Shown piece by piece: positions 24,573 to 34,320 of a DNA stretch of 64,000 nucleotides. Position numbers and translations under genes: made by a program. Within the stretch, counting starts at the first letter, position 1; every line of letters begins with the position of its first letter. This stretch comes from Bacteroidaceae bacterium (GTDB lineage: Bacteria; Bacteroidota; Bacteroidia; Bacteroidales; Bacteroidaceae): assembly GCA_902362375.1 (NCBI GenBank), contig CABIVS010000008.1, positions 266,696 through 330,695 of the forward strand, in the 5' to 3' direction. Below the pieces are notes generated by a model. It ran no database searches. It had not been told where the DNA came from and was given only the letters and a program-made list of their open reading frames with translations.

Positions 24573-26537
24573 TTATTTCTTTTCTTGGGCCTTTTTTTCT
24601 GCGTTTCGCTTATTCACATAATCCTTGAACATCTGACGCCAGTTACGACCGTGCTCATTGAAATACTGTTCGCATTTGGTTTTATAAATTTCGAAGATAG
24701 CAGAGATCTGCTTCATATTCTTATAGTCAATAGCCTGTTCGCGAGCCAGCTTCAACTGTCCCAAGACGTAAGCAGTTTCCTCCTCTGTCATATTGGGCAC
24801 AATGGCCTGATAACCTTTCAAGGTAAAAGCAACTTTACCTACTGTATATTTATCAAGGATTTGTTCTATCTGTTCTTCGGTCAATACTCTGCGTAACTCT
24901 TTCATTAGCCTTTCATGTACTTCTTTCGGCATAGCAGAATCTGCAATCATTTCACGGTCGAGCTTGGAAAGCGGTTTGCCTGTAAGAGGATTGATACCCT
25001 CGGGAATTGTTGTATAGGGATGCTCATTGTGCCAGTCGCGAACTTTACGAAGATGGTTATAAATAGCTGTTGCCGCAAAACCTGCCTTTTTCTCATCATC
25101 CAACTTTAAAGAAGCTACCCAGTCCATAGCTTTCTTTTCAAGAGAAGCATCTGATTTTAAATCAGCAAAGGCCTTCTTGTCAAAATAGGCAGCTACCTTG
25201 TCAAATGACCGGATTGCACCTTCGGGAAGCAAAGCTCCTTTTTCTCCAAAACTATACATAGCAGATTCCGGTTCAATGGTAACTTTGCTTTCATCCAGCA
25301 TCTTTTTGTCCAACTTGAACACGTCTGCGAAGAAATCATAAACGGCATTCCGTTTGTTCGGACCAAAGTCATGTTTCTCTTTGGGGAGATGTATATTCGT
25401 TACTTTGTCTTTCGCGTTATAGAATCCATAAATTCGTTGCAAATAAGGAAATTCAAGAGTAGGAACACTAGCCGTCCAGTCGCCACCATCAGATACAACG
25501 AGTTGTGGACGAGGGGCAAAAGTAGCAGCCAGTTCCGCATTACAGGTTCCTCCCGCAGAAAGTTGAATAGGCATTCCGCTTTCACACGGACAGCCACCGT
25601 CAAAGTGAGAAGCAAGGCTCACCACGGGAGCAGAAGCAGTAAAACGGTCATCTAATACACTCAACAAAACAGTATGAGTGCCCCCGCCAGAACCACCATT
25701 CGTACCGATACGACTGGTATCAATATCCTTACGGGAAGCAAGCATAGACTCAAGAATCAACAAGCCATTCATTGCCTGAATAGTGTGCGCCGCACTACTA
25801 CGATGTGCCGCACTGCCAACTTGTAAAGCCGACTCTCCCCATCCGAACAAATCATAATCCACACAAATAGCTCCCATACGTGCTAAAGTGCCCATACGTT
25901 GTTGCTGGTCCTCGCGATAACGTCCGCCACCAAAATGTCCGTTAGGACAAATAATCAACGCATGTTTTCCTTTTGATCGAGGCGTGTAGATAGAACCGCA
26001 AACATATAGGCCGGGAAGTGTTTCAAGTGCAAAATTCTGCACTGTATAGCCATCAAATTTACGTATCTTCGAAAGAATAGGTTTGGATTTGACACATTGA
26101 GCTAGCAAGGTATCGATACCTAAACGCTGACGCACTTCTTTTTTCAAAGAATCAGCACGAAGTTCAAAAGCCTGTCGATCCGCATAAAGAGTATTCAGAT
26201 AAGCCAGCATCTTTTCTCCGTCTGCATCCGTACGACGTGGATATTCATACGCTTTTAGCTTATACATATTTCCTTTCTGTTTGACAAATTTATAATCGAA
26301 AGGTGCCAATACATTCGTCAGGGATTCTTCTACAGAATAAGGACGAATACGAAAGTCGGCATAAGGCAACACTTTTCCTACCGTATCAATATCATATTTC
26401 AGACGGACTCCGAAACGGTTTTGAATATCCGTCAGTACTTCATTCAAGGGACGGGCAAATTCCGTCTCGTATGTTTGTGTCTGCGCTTCAGCCGAAAGAG
26501 ATGCGGCAAGAAGCATGGTAAAAAGGATTCGTTTCAT
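24573..26537 (-). CDS. CE19 pectin methylesterase with extra N- and C-terminal domains (BT1017-like)
   Basis: A 654-residue exported protein with a signal peptide ending LSAEAQT. Residues 22-96 look like an STN-type domain (LNEVLTDIQNRFGVRLKYD, SVEESLTNVLAPFDYKF). An alpha/beta hydrolase follows (about 100-400) with nucleophile Ser283 in TNGGSGGGTH, and KEKHDFGPNKRNA with a likely catalytic His. The C-terminal ~200 residues are helical and charged and resemble DUF3826, which is also encoded separately at 35450-36118. Family CE19 removes methyl esters from RG-II galacturonic acid (recalled for BT1017). It is downstream of GH28 by 56 bp and so shares its transcript. Domain calls at both ends are my own reading. 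Confidence 0.85.
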   Translation of the reverse strand: MKRILFTMLLAASLSAEAQTQTYETEFARPLNEVLTDIQNRFGVRLKYDIDTVGKVLPYADFRIRPYSVEESLTNVLAPFDYKFVKQKGNMYKLKAYEYPRRTDADGEKMLAYLNTLYADRQAFELRADSLKKEVRQRLGIDTLLAQCVKSKPILSKIRKFDGYTVQNFALETLPGLYVCGSIYTPRSKGKHALIICPNGHFGGGRYREDQQQRMGTLARMGAICVDYDLFGWGESALQVGSAAHRSSAAHTIQAMNGLLILESMLASRKDIDTSRIGTNGGSGGGTHTVLLSVLDDRFTASAPVVSLASHFDGGCPCESGMPIQLSAGGTCNAELAATFAPRPQLVVSDGGDWTASVPTLEFPYLQRIYGFYNAKDKVTNIHLPKEKHDFGPNKRNAVYDFFADVFKLDKKMLDESKVTIEPESAMYSFGEKGALLPEGAIRSFDKVAAYFDKKAFADLKSDASLEKKAMDWVASLKLDDEKKAGFAATAIYNHLRKVRDWHNEHPYTTIPEGINPLTGKPLSKLDREMIADSAMPKEVHERLMKELRRVLTEEQIEQILDKYTVGKVAFTLKGYQAIVPNMTEEETAYVLGQLKLAREQAIDYKNMKQISAIFEIYKTKCEQYFNEHGRNWRQMFKDYVNKRNAEKKAQEKK

Positions 26538-26593
26538 TTTTAATTATTTGATTCTAAGTAAGTCATCATAAAGACACCAGGTGCAGAGCAGGA

Positions 26594-27928
26594 TTACATT
26601 TTAATCTCTTCACCATTGACGATCACATCATCCATCGTGATACGCTCACAATTTTCGAAGATACATTTCTGTTTTCCTCCCTGAATATGAATATCACGCA
26701 AAACAATGTCAGATATCGGTGCTTCTTCCAAACCCACCATTTTGATTGGAGTCTTTACATCTGTCACAGTCATTCCACTGATATGTACGTTACGGAAGAT
26801 CGGAGTGCGTTCACTCTTTGGTTCTGCAGGCATTTTACTGTATTTCAAATTCAACACGACCGCCTCCTGTTTAATATTGCTCATAACAACGTTGCTAACG
26901 CGAATGTCTTCAACAACTCCTCCCCTTCCACGGGTTGATTTGATGCGGATTCCACGATCCGTTCCATCAAATACGCAATTGGAAATAGTCACTTTACGCA
27001 CACTCCCACTCATCTCACTGCCGATAACAACGCCTCCATGGCCCGAAAGCATGGTACAGTTGGTTATGGTGATATTTTCGCAAGGTACTCCCAAACGACG
27101 GGCCTGCGCATCTCTTCCGGACTTGATGGTTATGCAATCGTCCCCCACTGATATATGGCAGTCACTGATATGCACATTACGGCAGGATTCCGGATTAACC
27201 CCGTCTGTATTTGGTGAAGGGGCATTATCAATAGTTATACCCTTTATTGTTACATTATCGCAAAATTCAGGATTCACCGTCCAGAAAGGAGAATTGATAA
27301 TTTTCACTCCTTCAATCTTTACTTTCTTACAACGGACGGGCTGGATAAACGGAGGACGGAAAAAGCGACGCTGCAACGTAGTTACATAATCCTTATTCGT
27401 TTCAGCATAAATCGCTGTCGTATCGTTTGCTGCATCCCACATCGGCTGATATTTATTTATATCACGCATGCCGTTATCTTTCAAATCAATCATGACACGA
27501 AAGAACTCCATCCACCATTTCTTTCCCTGTCCGTCCAAAGTTCCTTCTCCTTTGATGGTAATATTCTCGGCATCTACCGCATAGATCAAAGGCTGGAAAC
27601 TTTTCATCATCACTCCTTCATGACGAACTTCAACAAAAGGAAGATAGTCATCGAAGTTGTCAGAAAAGAGCAAAGTAGCTCCGGCTTCCAACTCCAGTGT
27701 AATGTTGCTTTTCAGATGAATACTTCCTGTCAGGTAAGTCCCAGCAGGAAAGAAAAGAGTACCTCCGCCACCACGGTTCAAACGATCAATCGTCGAATTG
27801 ATTAGCTTTGTATTAAGAGCCTTACCATTTGCTTTTGCACCGGCCTTCAACATATCCACACGCTCGGCACGAAGAACTGTGGTTGCACAGAAGCAAAGAA
27901 AGACGAGAAGAATTGTCCGTAAATTCAT
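26594..27928 (-). CDS. GH28 exo-alpha-galacturonidase (BT1018-like)
   Basis: About 444 residues from the chosen ATG at 27928, which places the signal peptide MNLRTILLVFLCFCATTV at the start; an upstream in-frame ATG at 27958 adds ten unneeded residues. The beta-helix has all four GH28 signatures: NTDGVNPESC, VGDDCITIKSG, SGHGGVVIGSE and RGIRIKSTRGRGG. The N-terminus resembles pectate-lyase-type beta-helix starts (VDMLKAGAKANGKALNT). In the RG-II locus the equivalent enzyme BT1018 is an exo-acting galacturonidase (recalled). It is followed by CE19 on the same strand, so the esterase and the glycosidase would be made together. Confidence 0.92.
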   Translation of the reverse strand: MNLRTILLVFLCFCATTVLRAERVDMLKAGAKANGKALNTKLINSTIDRLNRGGGGTLFFPAGTYLTGSIHLKSNITLELEAGATLLFSDNFDDYLPFVEVRHEGVMMKSFQPLIYAVDAENITIKGEGTLDGQGKKWWMEFFRVMIDLKDNGMRDINKYQPMWDAANDTTAIYAETNKDYVTTLQRRFFRPPFIQPVRCKKVKIEGVKIINSPFWTVNPEFCDNVTIKGITIDNAPSPNTDGVNPESCRNVHISDCHISVGDDCITIKSGRDAQARRLGVPCENITITNCTMLSGHGGVVIGSEMSGSVRKVTISNCVFDGTDRGIRIKSTRGRGGVVEDIRVSNVVMSNIKQEAVVLNLKYSKMPAEPKSERTPIFRNVHISGMTVTDVKTPIKMVGLEEAPISDIVLRDIHIQGGKQKCIFENCERITMDDVIVNGEEIKM

Positions 27929-28000
27929 AATCGATATTATTAAATTATATTTCATCATTGCCTTCTAAAAAATCATGAATACATTGTTTTTTTAATTCTA

Positions 28001-28008
28001 CAAATATA
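28001..28008 (-). promoter_or_regulatory. Possible promoter -7 element for GH28-CE19
   Basis: The minus strand reads TATATTTG, a perfect -7 match, about 70 bp upstream of the GH28 start. The nearest TTTG (28036 to 28033) is 24 bp away, longer than the usual 19-21 bp, so this is tentative. Confidence 0.35.
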
Positions 28009-28022
28009 TGCAAAAGGTTCTT

Positions 28023-30845
28023 TCATTTTGCACAAACCAATTGATATGTTCCACTCTGTATCTCTTTGGGTTCTTTTTCTCCCGGAAGATAAACAACAGC
28101 CGTAGTATTCACCGGAACAGATATGTTTAAAGTGAAAGTTCCATTCTGGCTAGTCCAATCCACAACAATAGTACCATATAAAGTTTCATACGATGCTTTG
28201 ACATATTTCAAATCTCCTACAGGCTGGGGAGCGATGATAAACTTTTGATAAGTAGTAGATGGACGAATACCGACCAGTGAATTAAAGAACCATTCATCAA
28301 TCTGTCCCATCATAAAATGATTCCAAGAAGAACCTTGGCGGGGATCCCATTGCTCGGTTAAGGTTGTTGCACCGAATTTCAACTGGAAGCCATATCCGGG
28401 AGCTTCTTCGTGGTTGAACATCTTATAAATAAGTTCGTGCTGACCATTACGCGCCAGTGTCTGAATCAGATAGCGGTTACCCACATCACCGGTCGTTAAG
28501 CGATTGCCATGTGCTTCCACATCTTTAATCAGATTCATAAGTACTTTCTCATCCAACTTTGCATCCGGTTGATAACTGCCTTGTTCATCTGAATCCTGCG
28601 TCATCTGGAGGAATAACGGAAGTGCATTACTACATTGGCTCCCTGTACCATACTGTGCCGTCTCCTTATTGAGAAAACATTTATTAAATGCGGCAAGTAT
28701 TTCATGTGCTAAAGAAGTATAATAATGAATGTCAAAGTCATTGCCAACCATTTTCGCAGCTTTTATTAAATACATTACTGTCATATAATAATGTGCGGTA
28801 GCCACCAGGGGAACCGGTGTGTTCCTAGAGAATCCGGCACGAAAATCTCCATAATCATACCAATCTCCCAAGCCGAAAGAAAGAATACCCATCTCTGCAC
28901 GAGTCTTCAGATAATCCACATAACGGCGCATATTCGGATAATATTTCTTAATCAACGAGTCATCTCCATACGTCTCATAGTACATAAATGGGAAAATAAC
29001 CAGAGAGCCACCCCATTCCGGAGATTCGGCAAAAGCATCCATGCCCGGACCTTCAAAAACCACGTATTCCGGAGCAGTTGTCGGCATGGCACCGTTGGTA
29101 TGTTGCGCATCTGCCATATTCTGCATAATCTGCGGAGCATAAGCTGTCAAATCATAGTTGTATAATAACCCAGGACCATTCAGATGCACCTGTTCCAGCC
29201 AGCCTAGTTTTTCACGATGCGGACAATCTGTAAACACAGACTGCATATTGCTACGCACTGCTTTTTCGATCAATCGATGGGCAGCATTAAATATCCGGTT
29301 GGATGATTCGAAAGTGGAAACTTTCTTAGCCGAATTAAATACGAAACAGGATTGAATATTCTTCAACACAGGCAACTTCTGCGGATTCTTTTGTCCTTTT
29401 AAGACAGCCCCCTCGACTTGAATATATCTAAAACCGTAATAAGAGAAACGAGGATGCCAGGTTTCGTCACCTTCACCTTTCAGTGTATATTCATAATAGT
29501 GTTGACGTCCCGTCTGTCGTTGATTACAGGCACCTTCATCCGTCAATGCTTCGGCTACGAGCAGAGTCACTTTCTGTCCACGTTTACCACGTACTGTTAT
29601 TTCCGGAAAGCCAGCCAGATTTTGCCCCATATCCAACACGAAAGCAGAAGGATCGACAGTTCTTTTAGTCGATTTAGAAGCTGAAGCAACCTGTTCCGCA
29701 TTTAGTTTGGTTACCTTTTGAATATCATATCGTTCCATGATTTTCACCGGAGGAGCCATCTGTGGACGTAGTATTCCTTTAGGAGCTTCCTGTATAACTA
29801 CCGGACGCCAATGGCTATCATCAAAGCCAACTTGATTCCATCCTTTTTGCTCACGACGCGCATCGTAATCCTCACCTCCATATATGCAGTTGAAGGTTAT
29901 CGGACTAAAATCATATTTCCAGTCATTGTCAGAACGGAGTGTTGTAGATGTTCCATCTTCGTAATTAATAACCAGTTCAAATAAAAGTGTAGGAGGACCA
30001 AAACTTATCTGTAATTTGCGATAACGTCCTCCCTGCACATTATAGAATCCATTCCCCAATAAGATTCCCACGGCATTCTCACCATGCCGCAATTGTTCCG
30101 TTACATCATACGTGTTATAGTAAACAGTTTTATCATAATCACTCCACAGCGGAGCAAATTCACTGTTGCCCACTTTCTTGCCATTCAAAGAGAATTCATA
30201 GAATCCCAAGCCACAAACGTATGCGGTTGCCTCTACTATTTTCTTGCTTGATTGACGGTTTGTATTCCCTTCTGTTGTATCTCCCACCTGGAATGTTCTT
30301 CGCAAACAAATACTTTTCTTTGCTAAAGTATCCACTGCTTCCCAAGCTGCCTTTACCTCCGGTTTCTTCAACTCTCCACCGTGAAACTTGCGTCCTTCCG
30401 GTAAATGAGCATTCTGACGAGTGATAGCTCCAATCCATTTTCCTTCGGAAAGTCTTGAGGAAGCAGAGCGGAACTTTGCTTCACGGCTCCATTCAGAGGG
30501 TGCATCTGTCTCATCCCAAACACGAACACGCCAACTATAATTGAACGGATTATCAGGACGTATATCTGCCCCTTTTATAGAAACCAGCTGGCTCTGTGAA
30601 GAATAGACTTTTCCACTATTCCAAATTTGACGTCCTGTAAAAGCTTCCCGAATGTCTATTTCATAGGCTGATTGTCGTGTCCCGTTTTGAGGTGATTCCA
30701 TCGCCCATCCCAAACGAGGTGCCCCCTCAACCACAACCAAACCTTCCTGCATTTCACAAGTAAGACCGCTGATTGTTATATTCTTCGCCTGCATGAAACA
30801 TGGCAGACAAAGCAGTACTAAAAGAAAATAATTTCTAAAATTCAT
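28023..30845 (-). CDS. GH78 alpha-L-rhamnosidase (BT1019-like)
   Basis: A 940-residue exported enzyme with a signal peptide ending CFMQAKN. Domain order is typical of GH78: an N-terminal fibronectin-like domain (LVVVEGAPRLGWAMESP), jelly-roll domains with carbohydrate-binding features (ATAYVCGLGFYEFSLNG, YGGEDYDARRE, FVLDMGQNLAGF), an (alpha/alpha)6 barrel starting near SVFTDCPHREKLGWLEQ, a second acidic motif in TTLTEQWDPRQGSSWNHF, and a C-terminal beta-sandwich. It removes terminal L-rhamnose from RG-II; which linkage is not visible. A palindromic repeat (30881-30959) separates it from the upstream GH143-GH142 gene. Confidence 0.92.
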   Translation of the reverse strand: MNFRNYFLLVLLCLPCFMQAKNITISGLTCEMQEGLVVVEGAPRLGWAMESPQNGTRQSAYEIDIREAFTGRQIWNSGKVYSSQSQLVSIKGADIRPDNPFNYSWRVRVWDETDAPSEWSREAKFRSASSRLSEGKWIGAITRQNAHLPEGRKFHGGELKKPEVKAAWEAVDTLAKKSICLRRTFQVGDTTEGNTNRQSSKKIVEATAYVCGLGFYEFSLNGKKVGNSEFAPLWSDYDKTVYYNTYDVTEQLRHGENAVGILLGNGFYNVQGGRYRKLQISFGPPTLLFELVINYEDGTSTTLRSDNDWKYDFSPITFNCIYGGEDYDARREQKGWNQVGFDDSHWRPVVIQEAPKGILRPQMAPPVKIMERYDIQKVTKLNAEQVASASKSTKRTVDPSAFVLDMGQNLAGFPEITVRGKRGQKVTLLVAEALTDEGACNQRQTGRQHYYEYTLKGEGDETWHPRFSYYGFRYIQVEGAVLKGQKNPQKLPVLKNIQSCFVFNSAKKVSTFESSNRIFNAAHRLIEKAVRSNMQSVFTDCPHREKLGWLEQVHLNGPGLLYNYDLTAYAPQIMQNMADAQHTNGAMPTTAPEYVVFEGPGMDAFAESPEWGGSLVIFPFMYYETYGDDSLIKKYYPNMRRYVDYLKTRAEMGILSFGLGDWYDYGDFRAGFSRNTPVPLVATAHYYMTVMYLIKAAKMVGNDFDIHYYTSLAHEILAAFNKCFLNKETAQYGTGSQCSNALPLFLQMTQDSDEQGSYQPDAKLDEKVLMNLIKDVEAHGNRLTTGDVGNRYLIQTLARNGQHELIYKMFNHEEAPGYGFQLKFGATTLTEQWDPRQGSSWNHFMMGQIDEWFFNSLVGIRPSTTYQKFIIAPQPVGDLKYVKASYETLYGTIVVDWTSQNGTFTLNISVPVNTTAVVYLPGEKEPKEIQSGTYQLVCAK

Positions 30846-30880
30846 CTTTCATATATCTTTATTTGATAAACGATAAATCA

Positions 30881-30959
30881 GGCACGGATTACACGGATTT
30901 CACGGTTTTTAGAAATATGATCGCGTAAAGCTACAGCGTAATCCGTGTAATCCGTGCCT
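30881..30959 (+). repeat. Copy C of the ~80 bp palindromic element
   Basis: Starts GGCACGGATTACACGG and ends CCGTGTAATCCGTGCC, with TTTTTAGAAATATGATCGCG inside. The arms pair over about 16 bp. It lies between the GH143-GH142 stop and the GH78 start on the minus-strand transcript, so it would fold in the mRNA as a stable hairpin. Confidence 0.9.
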
Positions 30960-30967
30960 AAAATTTA

Positions 30968-33900
30968 TCATTCAAGAACATTTGTACAAACGATTCTTGT
31001 CAATGTATCTGCATGACCGACTTCTTTACCATCCACAAAAATGCGTAAGCCTTTTCCACAATAATAACGATCGCCGTTCTTATCCCAAAGAATCGTCAGA
31101 TTATGACCGTGATATAGTACATTATCCAAGCAGAACCAATCCCATTTGTCGGCAGGGATCAATGGATTTACTTCAATTGTATTATCCAGACGCGGACGAA
31201 GTCCAATCAGCCCTGTAATCATCAGATCGTTGAAAGTAGAATGATTATAGTAACGGCTACGTTCCTGATCCCCTTTCAACCAATAACCGGTCACCTCATC
31301 CAGATATTCGCCAATGTAAGGACGACCACGGTGATACTGTGATTCCACATACAATTCCATCTGACGGAAATATACACTGTCAGACAATACGGTCTGCGGA
31401 TAATTATTCATAAAGTTAGCCATTGCTGTCAATGTCTGTGCAGAAGCAAACGGCCAGATAGCTCCGTCCCACTCACACTTACCCACTCCACGTGTACGGA
31501 ATTCCGGATGACGACGTTCTGCAGTAGTTAATCCGTAAGGAGCAGAGAAACCTTTTTCATCCAGAATCTCTTTCCAGGCAACTTCATATTTCTTTGTCGT
31601 ATCCGGCAGGTTGAAATACCAGGGAATATATCCGATTGCTTCACGGACATTTGCTGAAGAGTCTGTACGCATCGTTTCAAAAAACTGGTGACGGGTATTC
31701 CACAACTCATTTTCTACCAGATTTCTTAACGTGTCTGCTCTCATACCATATTTCATAGCCATCCCCTCGTCACCGGAAAGAATTCCCATACATGAAAGTG
31801 CTTTGGCATTGCCATACATATAACTATTGATTGTCGGGCGGGCATATTTTTTCTTCCGTCCACCACTGATAGATTCCTCCATACCATCCTGTACATCCCC
31901 CTGCCAGTACAATCCATTCTTCAAACGGTTCGTACGTTCCCAACGTTGATATTCAGTTTCCAGATCTTTTTTCATATCCAGCATAAAATCTTTATCCCCA
32001 TCTACCATATAACGGGCCAATACAGCATCCGCATTCCATGAGCTGAACTTATCCATTTTCTTCATCGGACCGCCGTCATTGCCACGATACCATGTATGAA
32101 TAATCTGATCCAGATATTTCGGGTCACGTAACCAACGGCTCTCATAAATATGATGTCCGATCGCACAAGCGATCAGGTTATATTTATCAGAATAGGAACG
32201 CTGAACGAGGAACTCCGTCATACCATATCCCACAGGAGTTTCTTTGATATGCTTACGCAATGACCACCAACGATAATAATACATCTCTTCAAAGTTATGT
32301 TGCGGACATTCAAACAAAGGAATATTTTCCTCCATCCATTCCGAGGCTTTTGCATTAGGAATTGCCTGAACGATGTTCTCATCTTCCATACTGTTGAAAT
32401 AGTCGGCATAATGACTGAAGTCGGCATACTTTAAGAAAGCAGAAGACGCGTCTTTATCTGTAGAAGATGTTTTCACATTGGCAATACCATATTCTGTCAA
32501 TGAGTCTTGTGCACCTGCATTCGGCAGATCATAAGTCTGATCGGCAGGAGTATCTACAGTCGGGAATGTACGAGGCGTACCAGTACGGAATACGATCCGT
32601 TCAATAGCAGCCACAGGTGCGTAGAACATACGCAGCCCTACTCTTTTACCATCTACATATACTTGAATATTACGATCGGCAGTAGAAAGGACCGCTTCTA
32701 CATGATAAACCTTTCCTGCTTCATATTTCATCATGTTGGCAAACCGCGAGCCACCTTTCATTCGGAAAATTCCATTATCAGTAAGTTCCATACGGGAACA
32801 TGCTATTCCGTTCTCATCCAGGAATTCAATCTGAAGGATGCCTTTATCATTTTGCCCGGCTTGCAAATCGAATGAGACTTTCAACTCTTTAGAAGCCGGT
32901 ATTTTACGTTCCACTTTAGCATAATCAAACGGGTCTTTATCTTGCAGTTTCAGCCATTGACCTTCCAGAGAAACCGGAGCCCAAACCGGAGAATAAATAT
33001 TCCAGTCAGTCAGTTCTGCAATTGATTTATTGTTTGAGAAATCATCGTCCGCATGTGCTGAAGCATTTATCTCTACCGGAACAGGAATGCGGGAAATCCA
33101 CATATCTTCCTTATTCACACTGTAAGAAACCCATAAATCACCATCTGCAGGTATTCCATTACCTTCCTGAATACCACGTGGATATTGGGGACCGTATGAT
33201 TTATAATTTCCTCCATAGCGCATGGGAGTGATTTCACCATGTACCAAATTTAATGTCTTATATTCCAATCCATCTTTACTCAAAGAGATGGCTAGCGGCC
33301 AACGAAATTCCGACGGATTATATACGGTAGCATACGTTCCGTCACTTAGACGTTGTCCCCAGATTTTTGCATTGCTATTGACAAAACCTTTTGCACGAAG
33401 CACCGGTTCCGCCCAGGTATGTCCGCCATCCTCACTGATAGAAGTAAGTGCGTGTTTCCAAAGACTGGCAATACGTCCATCCGGCAATGTATAACAATTG
33501 AATGCTTTATATCCTTTCTTCAGCGGAATGATAGGATCTTCACGGTCGGCTTCTTCCACCCACTGCATCATATACAGCGGATTATCAAGAATTTCCTGAC
33601 AAGCTTTTACAAACTCACGATCCTTACTTTTTTTAAAATATGGATAATCGGTATTCTTTTCATTAAATCCATGATTATAATAAATGAAATAGATCGGTCC
33701 GAAAGAGCCGTCTTTCTTTATTTCACGAACTACGCGGCCAATACCGTTTCCATCATTGGGGTCATCCTTTTTATCCAAAGCAACTCCATAATTCCCCATT
33801 GTAATCAGTTTGCCGGATTTAGAGACATAAAATCCGACACGTTGGTGCATAATGGCAATCAGATCTTTGGCCTGCACACCCGGACGAGACTCTTTGGTAT

Positions 33901-34288
33901 ATCCATCGGGCACTTTATAAGGAGGAAATACAATTTCCGGATTCGTCCAGTGATATCCATCCTTCGAAGTCATCAGAAAAGTCTGTGAAGGCGGTACGTG
34001 CTCATCAGAAGGATCTGCCAGATATTGATAGAAAAATTGCCCATTCCAATAAGCGAGCATCGGTTGGTGATTATAAGTCCATCCATTACCGTTCGAAGCA
34101 TCCGGATGTTCGCGATTAGCACGCACCAATTGAATATTATGTACTCCGACTACCGGAGACAGTTGCCCGTCGTGATAAGCAGGATTCGATAATTCTTTTC
34201 CTGTATAATGGATTCTATCTTGTGCAAAGGCTGTAGTAGTCAACCATCCGGCAGCCAGTACAAAAAGAATTTTAGCAGAGTTGTTCAT
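30968..34288 (-). CDS. GH143-GH142 fusion: DHA hydrolase plus beta-L-arabinofuranosidase (BT1020-like)
   Basis: A 1,106-residue exported protein with a signal peptide ending TTTAFAQD. Residues about 25-430 form a propeller-like GH143 domain (VGVHNIQLVRANREHPDAS, MTSKDGYHWTNPEIVFPP, SISEDGGHTWAEPVLRAKG). Residues about 440-600 look like a LamG/concanavalin sandwich (KVSFDLQAGQNDKG, IQVYVDGKRVGLRMF). The rest is an (alpha/alpha)6 GH142 barrel (WNADAVLARYMVDGDKDF, KCEWDGAIWPFASAQTLTA). From memory of BT1020, GH143 releases DHA and GH142 releases L-arabinofuranose, the two sugars of RG-II side chain D, so one protein would clear the whole disaccharide. It starts 32 bp after the GH43 stop in one operon. 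Confidence 0.9.
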   Translation of the reverse strand: MNNSAKILFVLAAGWLTTTAFAQDRIHYTGKELSNPAYHDGQLSPVVGVHNIQLVRANREHPDASNGNGWTYNHQPMLAYWNGQFFYQYLADPSDEHVPPSQTFLMTSKDGYHWTNPEIVFPPYKVPDGYTKESRPGVQAKDLIAIMHQRVGFYVSKSGKLITMGNYGVALDKKDDPNDGNGIGRVVREIKKDGSFGPIYFIYYNHGFNEKNTDYPYFKKSKDREFVKACQEILDNPLYMMQWVEEADREDPIIPLKKGYKAFNCYTLPDGRIASLWKHALTSISEDGGHTWAEPVLRAKGFVNSNAKIWGQRLSDGTYATVYNPSEFRWPLAISLSKDGLEYKTLNLVHGEITPMRYGGNYKSYGPQYPRGIQEGNGIPADGDLWVSYSVNKEDMWISRIPVPVEINASAHADDDFSNNKSIAELTDWNIYSPVWAPVSLEGQWLKLQDKDPFDYAKVERKIPASKELKVSFDLQAGQNDKGILQIEFLDENGIACSRMELTDNGIFRMKGGSRFANMMKYEAGKVYHVEAVLSTADRNIQVYVDGKRVGLRMFYAPVAAIERIVFRTGTPRTFPTVDTPADQTYDLPNAGAQDSLTEYGIANVKTSSTDKDASSAFLKYADFSHYADYFNSMEDENIVQAIPNAKASEWMEENIPLFECPQHNFEEMYYYRWWSLRKHIKETPVGYGMTEFLVQRSYSDKYNLIACAIGHHIYESRWLRDPKYLDQIIHTWYRGNDGGPMKKMDKFSSWNADAVLARYMVDGDKDFMLDMKKDLETEYQRWERTNRLKNGLYWQGDVQDGMEESISGGRKKKYARPTINSYMYGNAKALSCMGILSGDEGMAMKYGMRADTLRNLVENELWNTRHQFFETMRTDSSANVREAIGYIPWYFNLPDTTKKYEVAWKEILDEKGFSAPYGLTTAERRHPEFRTRGVGKCEWDGAIWPFASAQTLTAMANFMNNYPQTVLSDSVYFRQMELYVESQYHRGRPYIGEYLDEVTGYWLKGDQERSRYYNHSTFNDLMITGLIGLRPRLDNTIEVNPLIPADKWDWFCLDNVLYHGHNLTILWDKNGDRYYCGKGLRIFVDGKEVGHADTLTRIVCTNVLE

Positions 34289-34320
34289 GATTTATTTCTG
34301 ATTTTAAATTAGTTCCGGAT

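Noticed and set aside
26706..27389. 227-codon plus-strand frame
   Set aside because: Antisense to the GH28 catalytic core; Thr/Ser-rich composition is typical of a shadow frame.
33353..33988. 211-codon plus-strand frame
   Set aside because: Antisense to the GH143 domain, with no recognisable motif or promoter.
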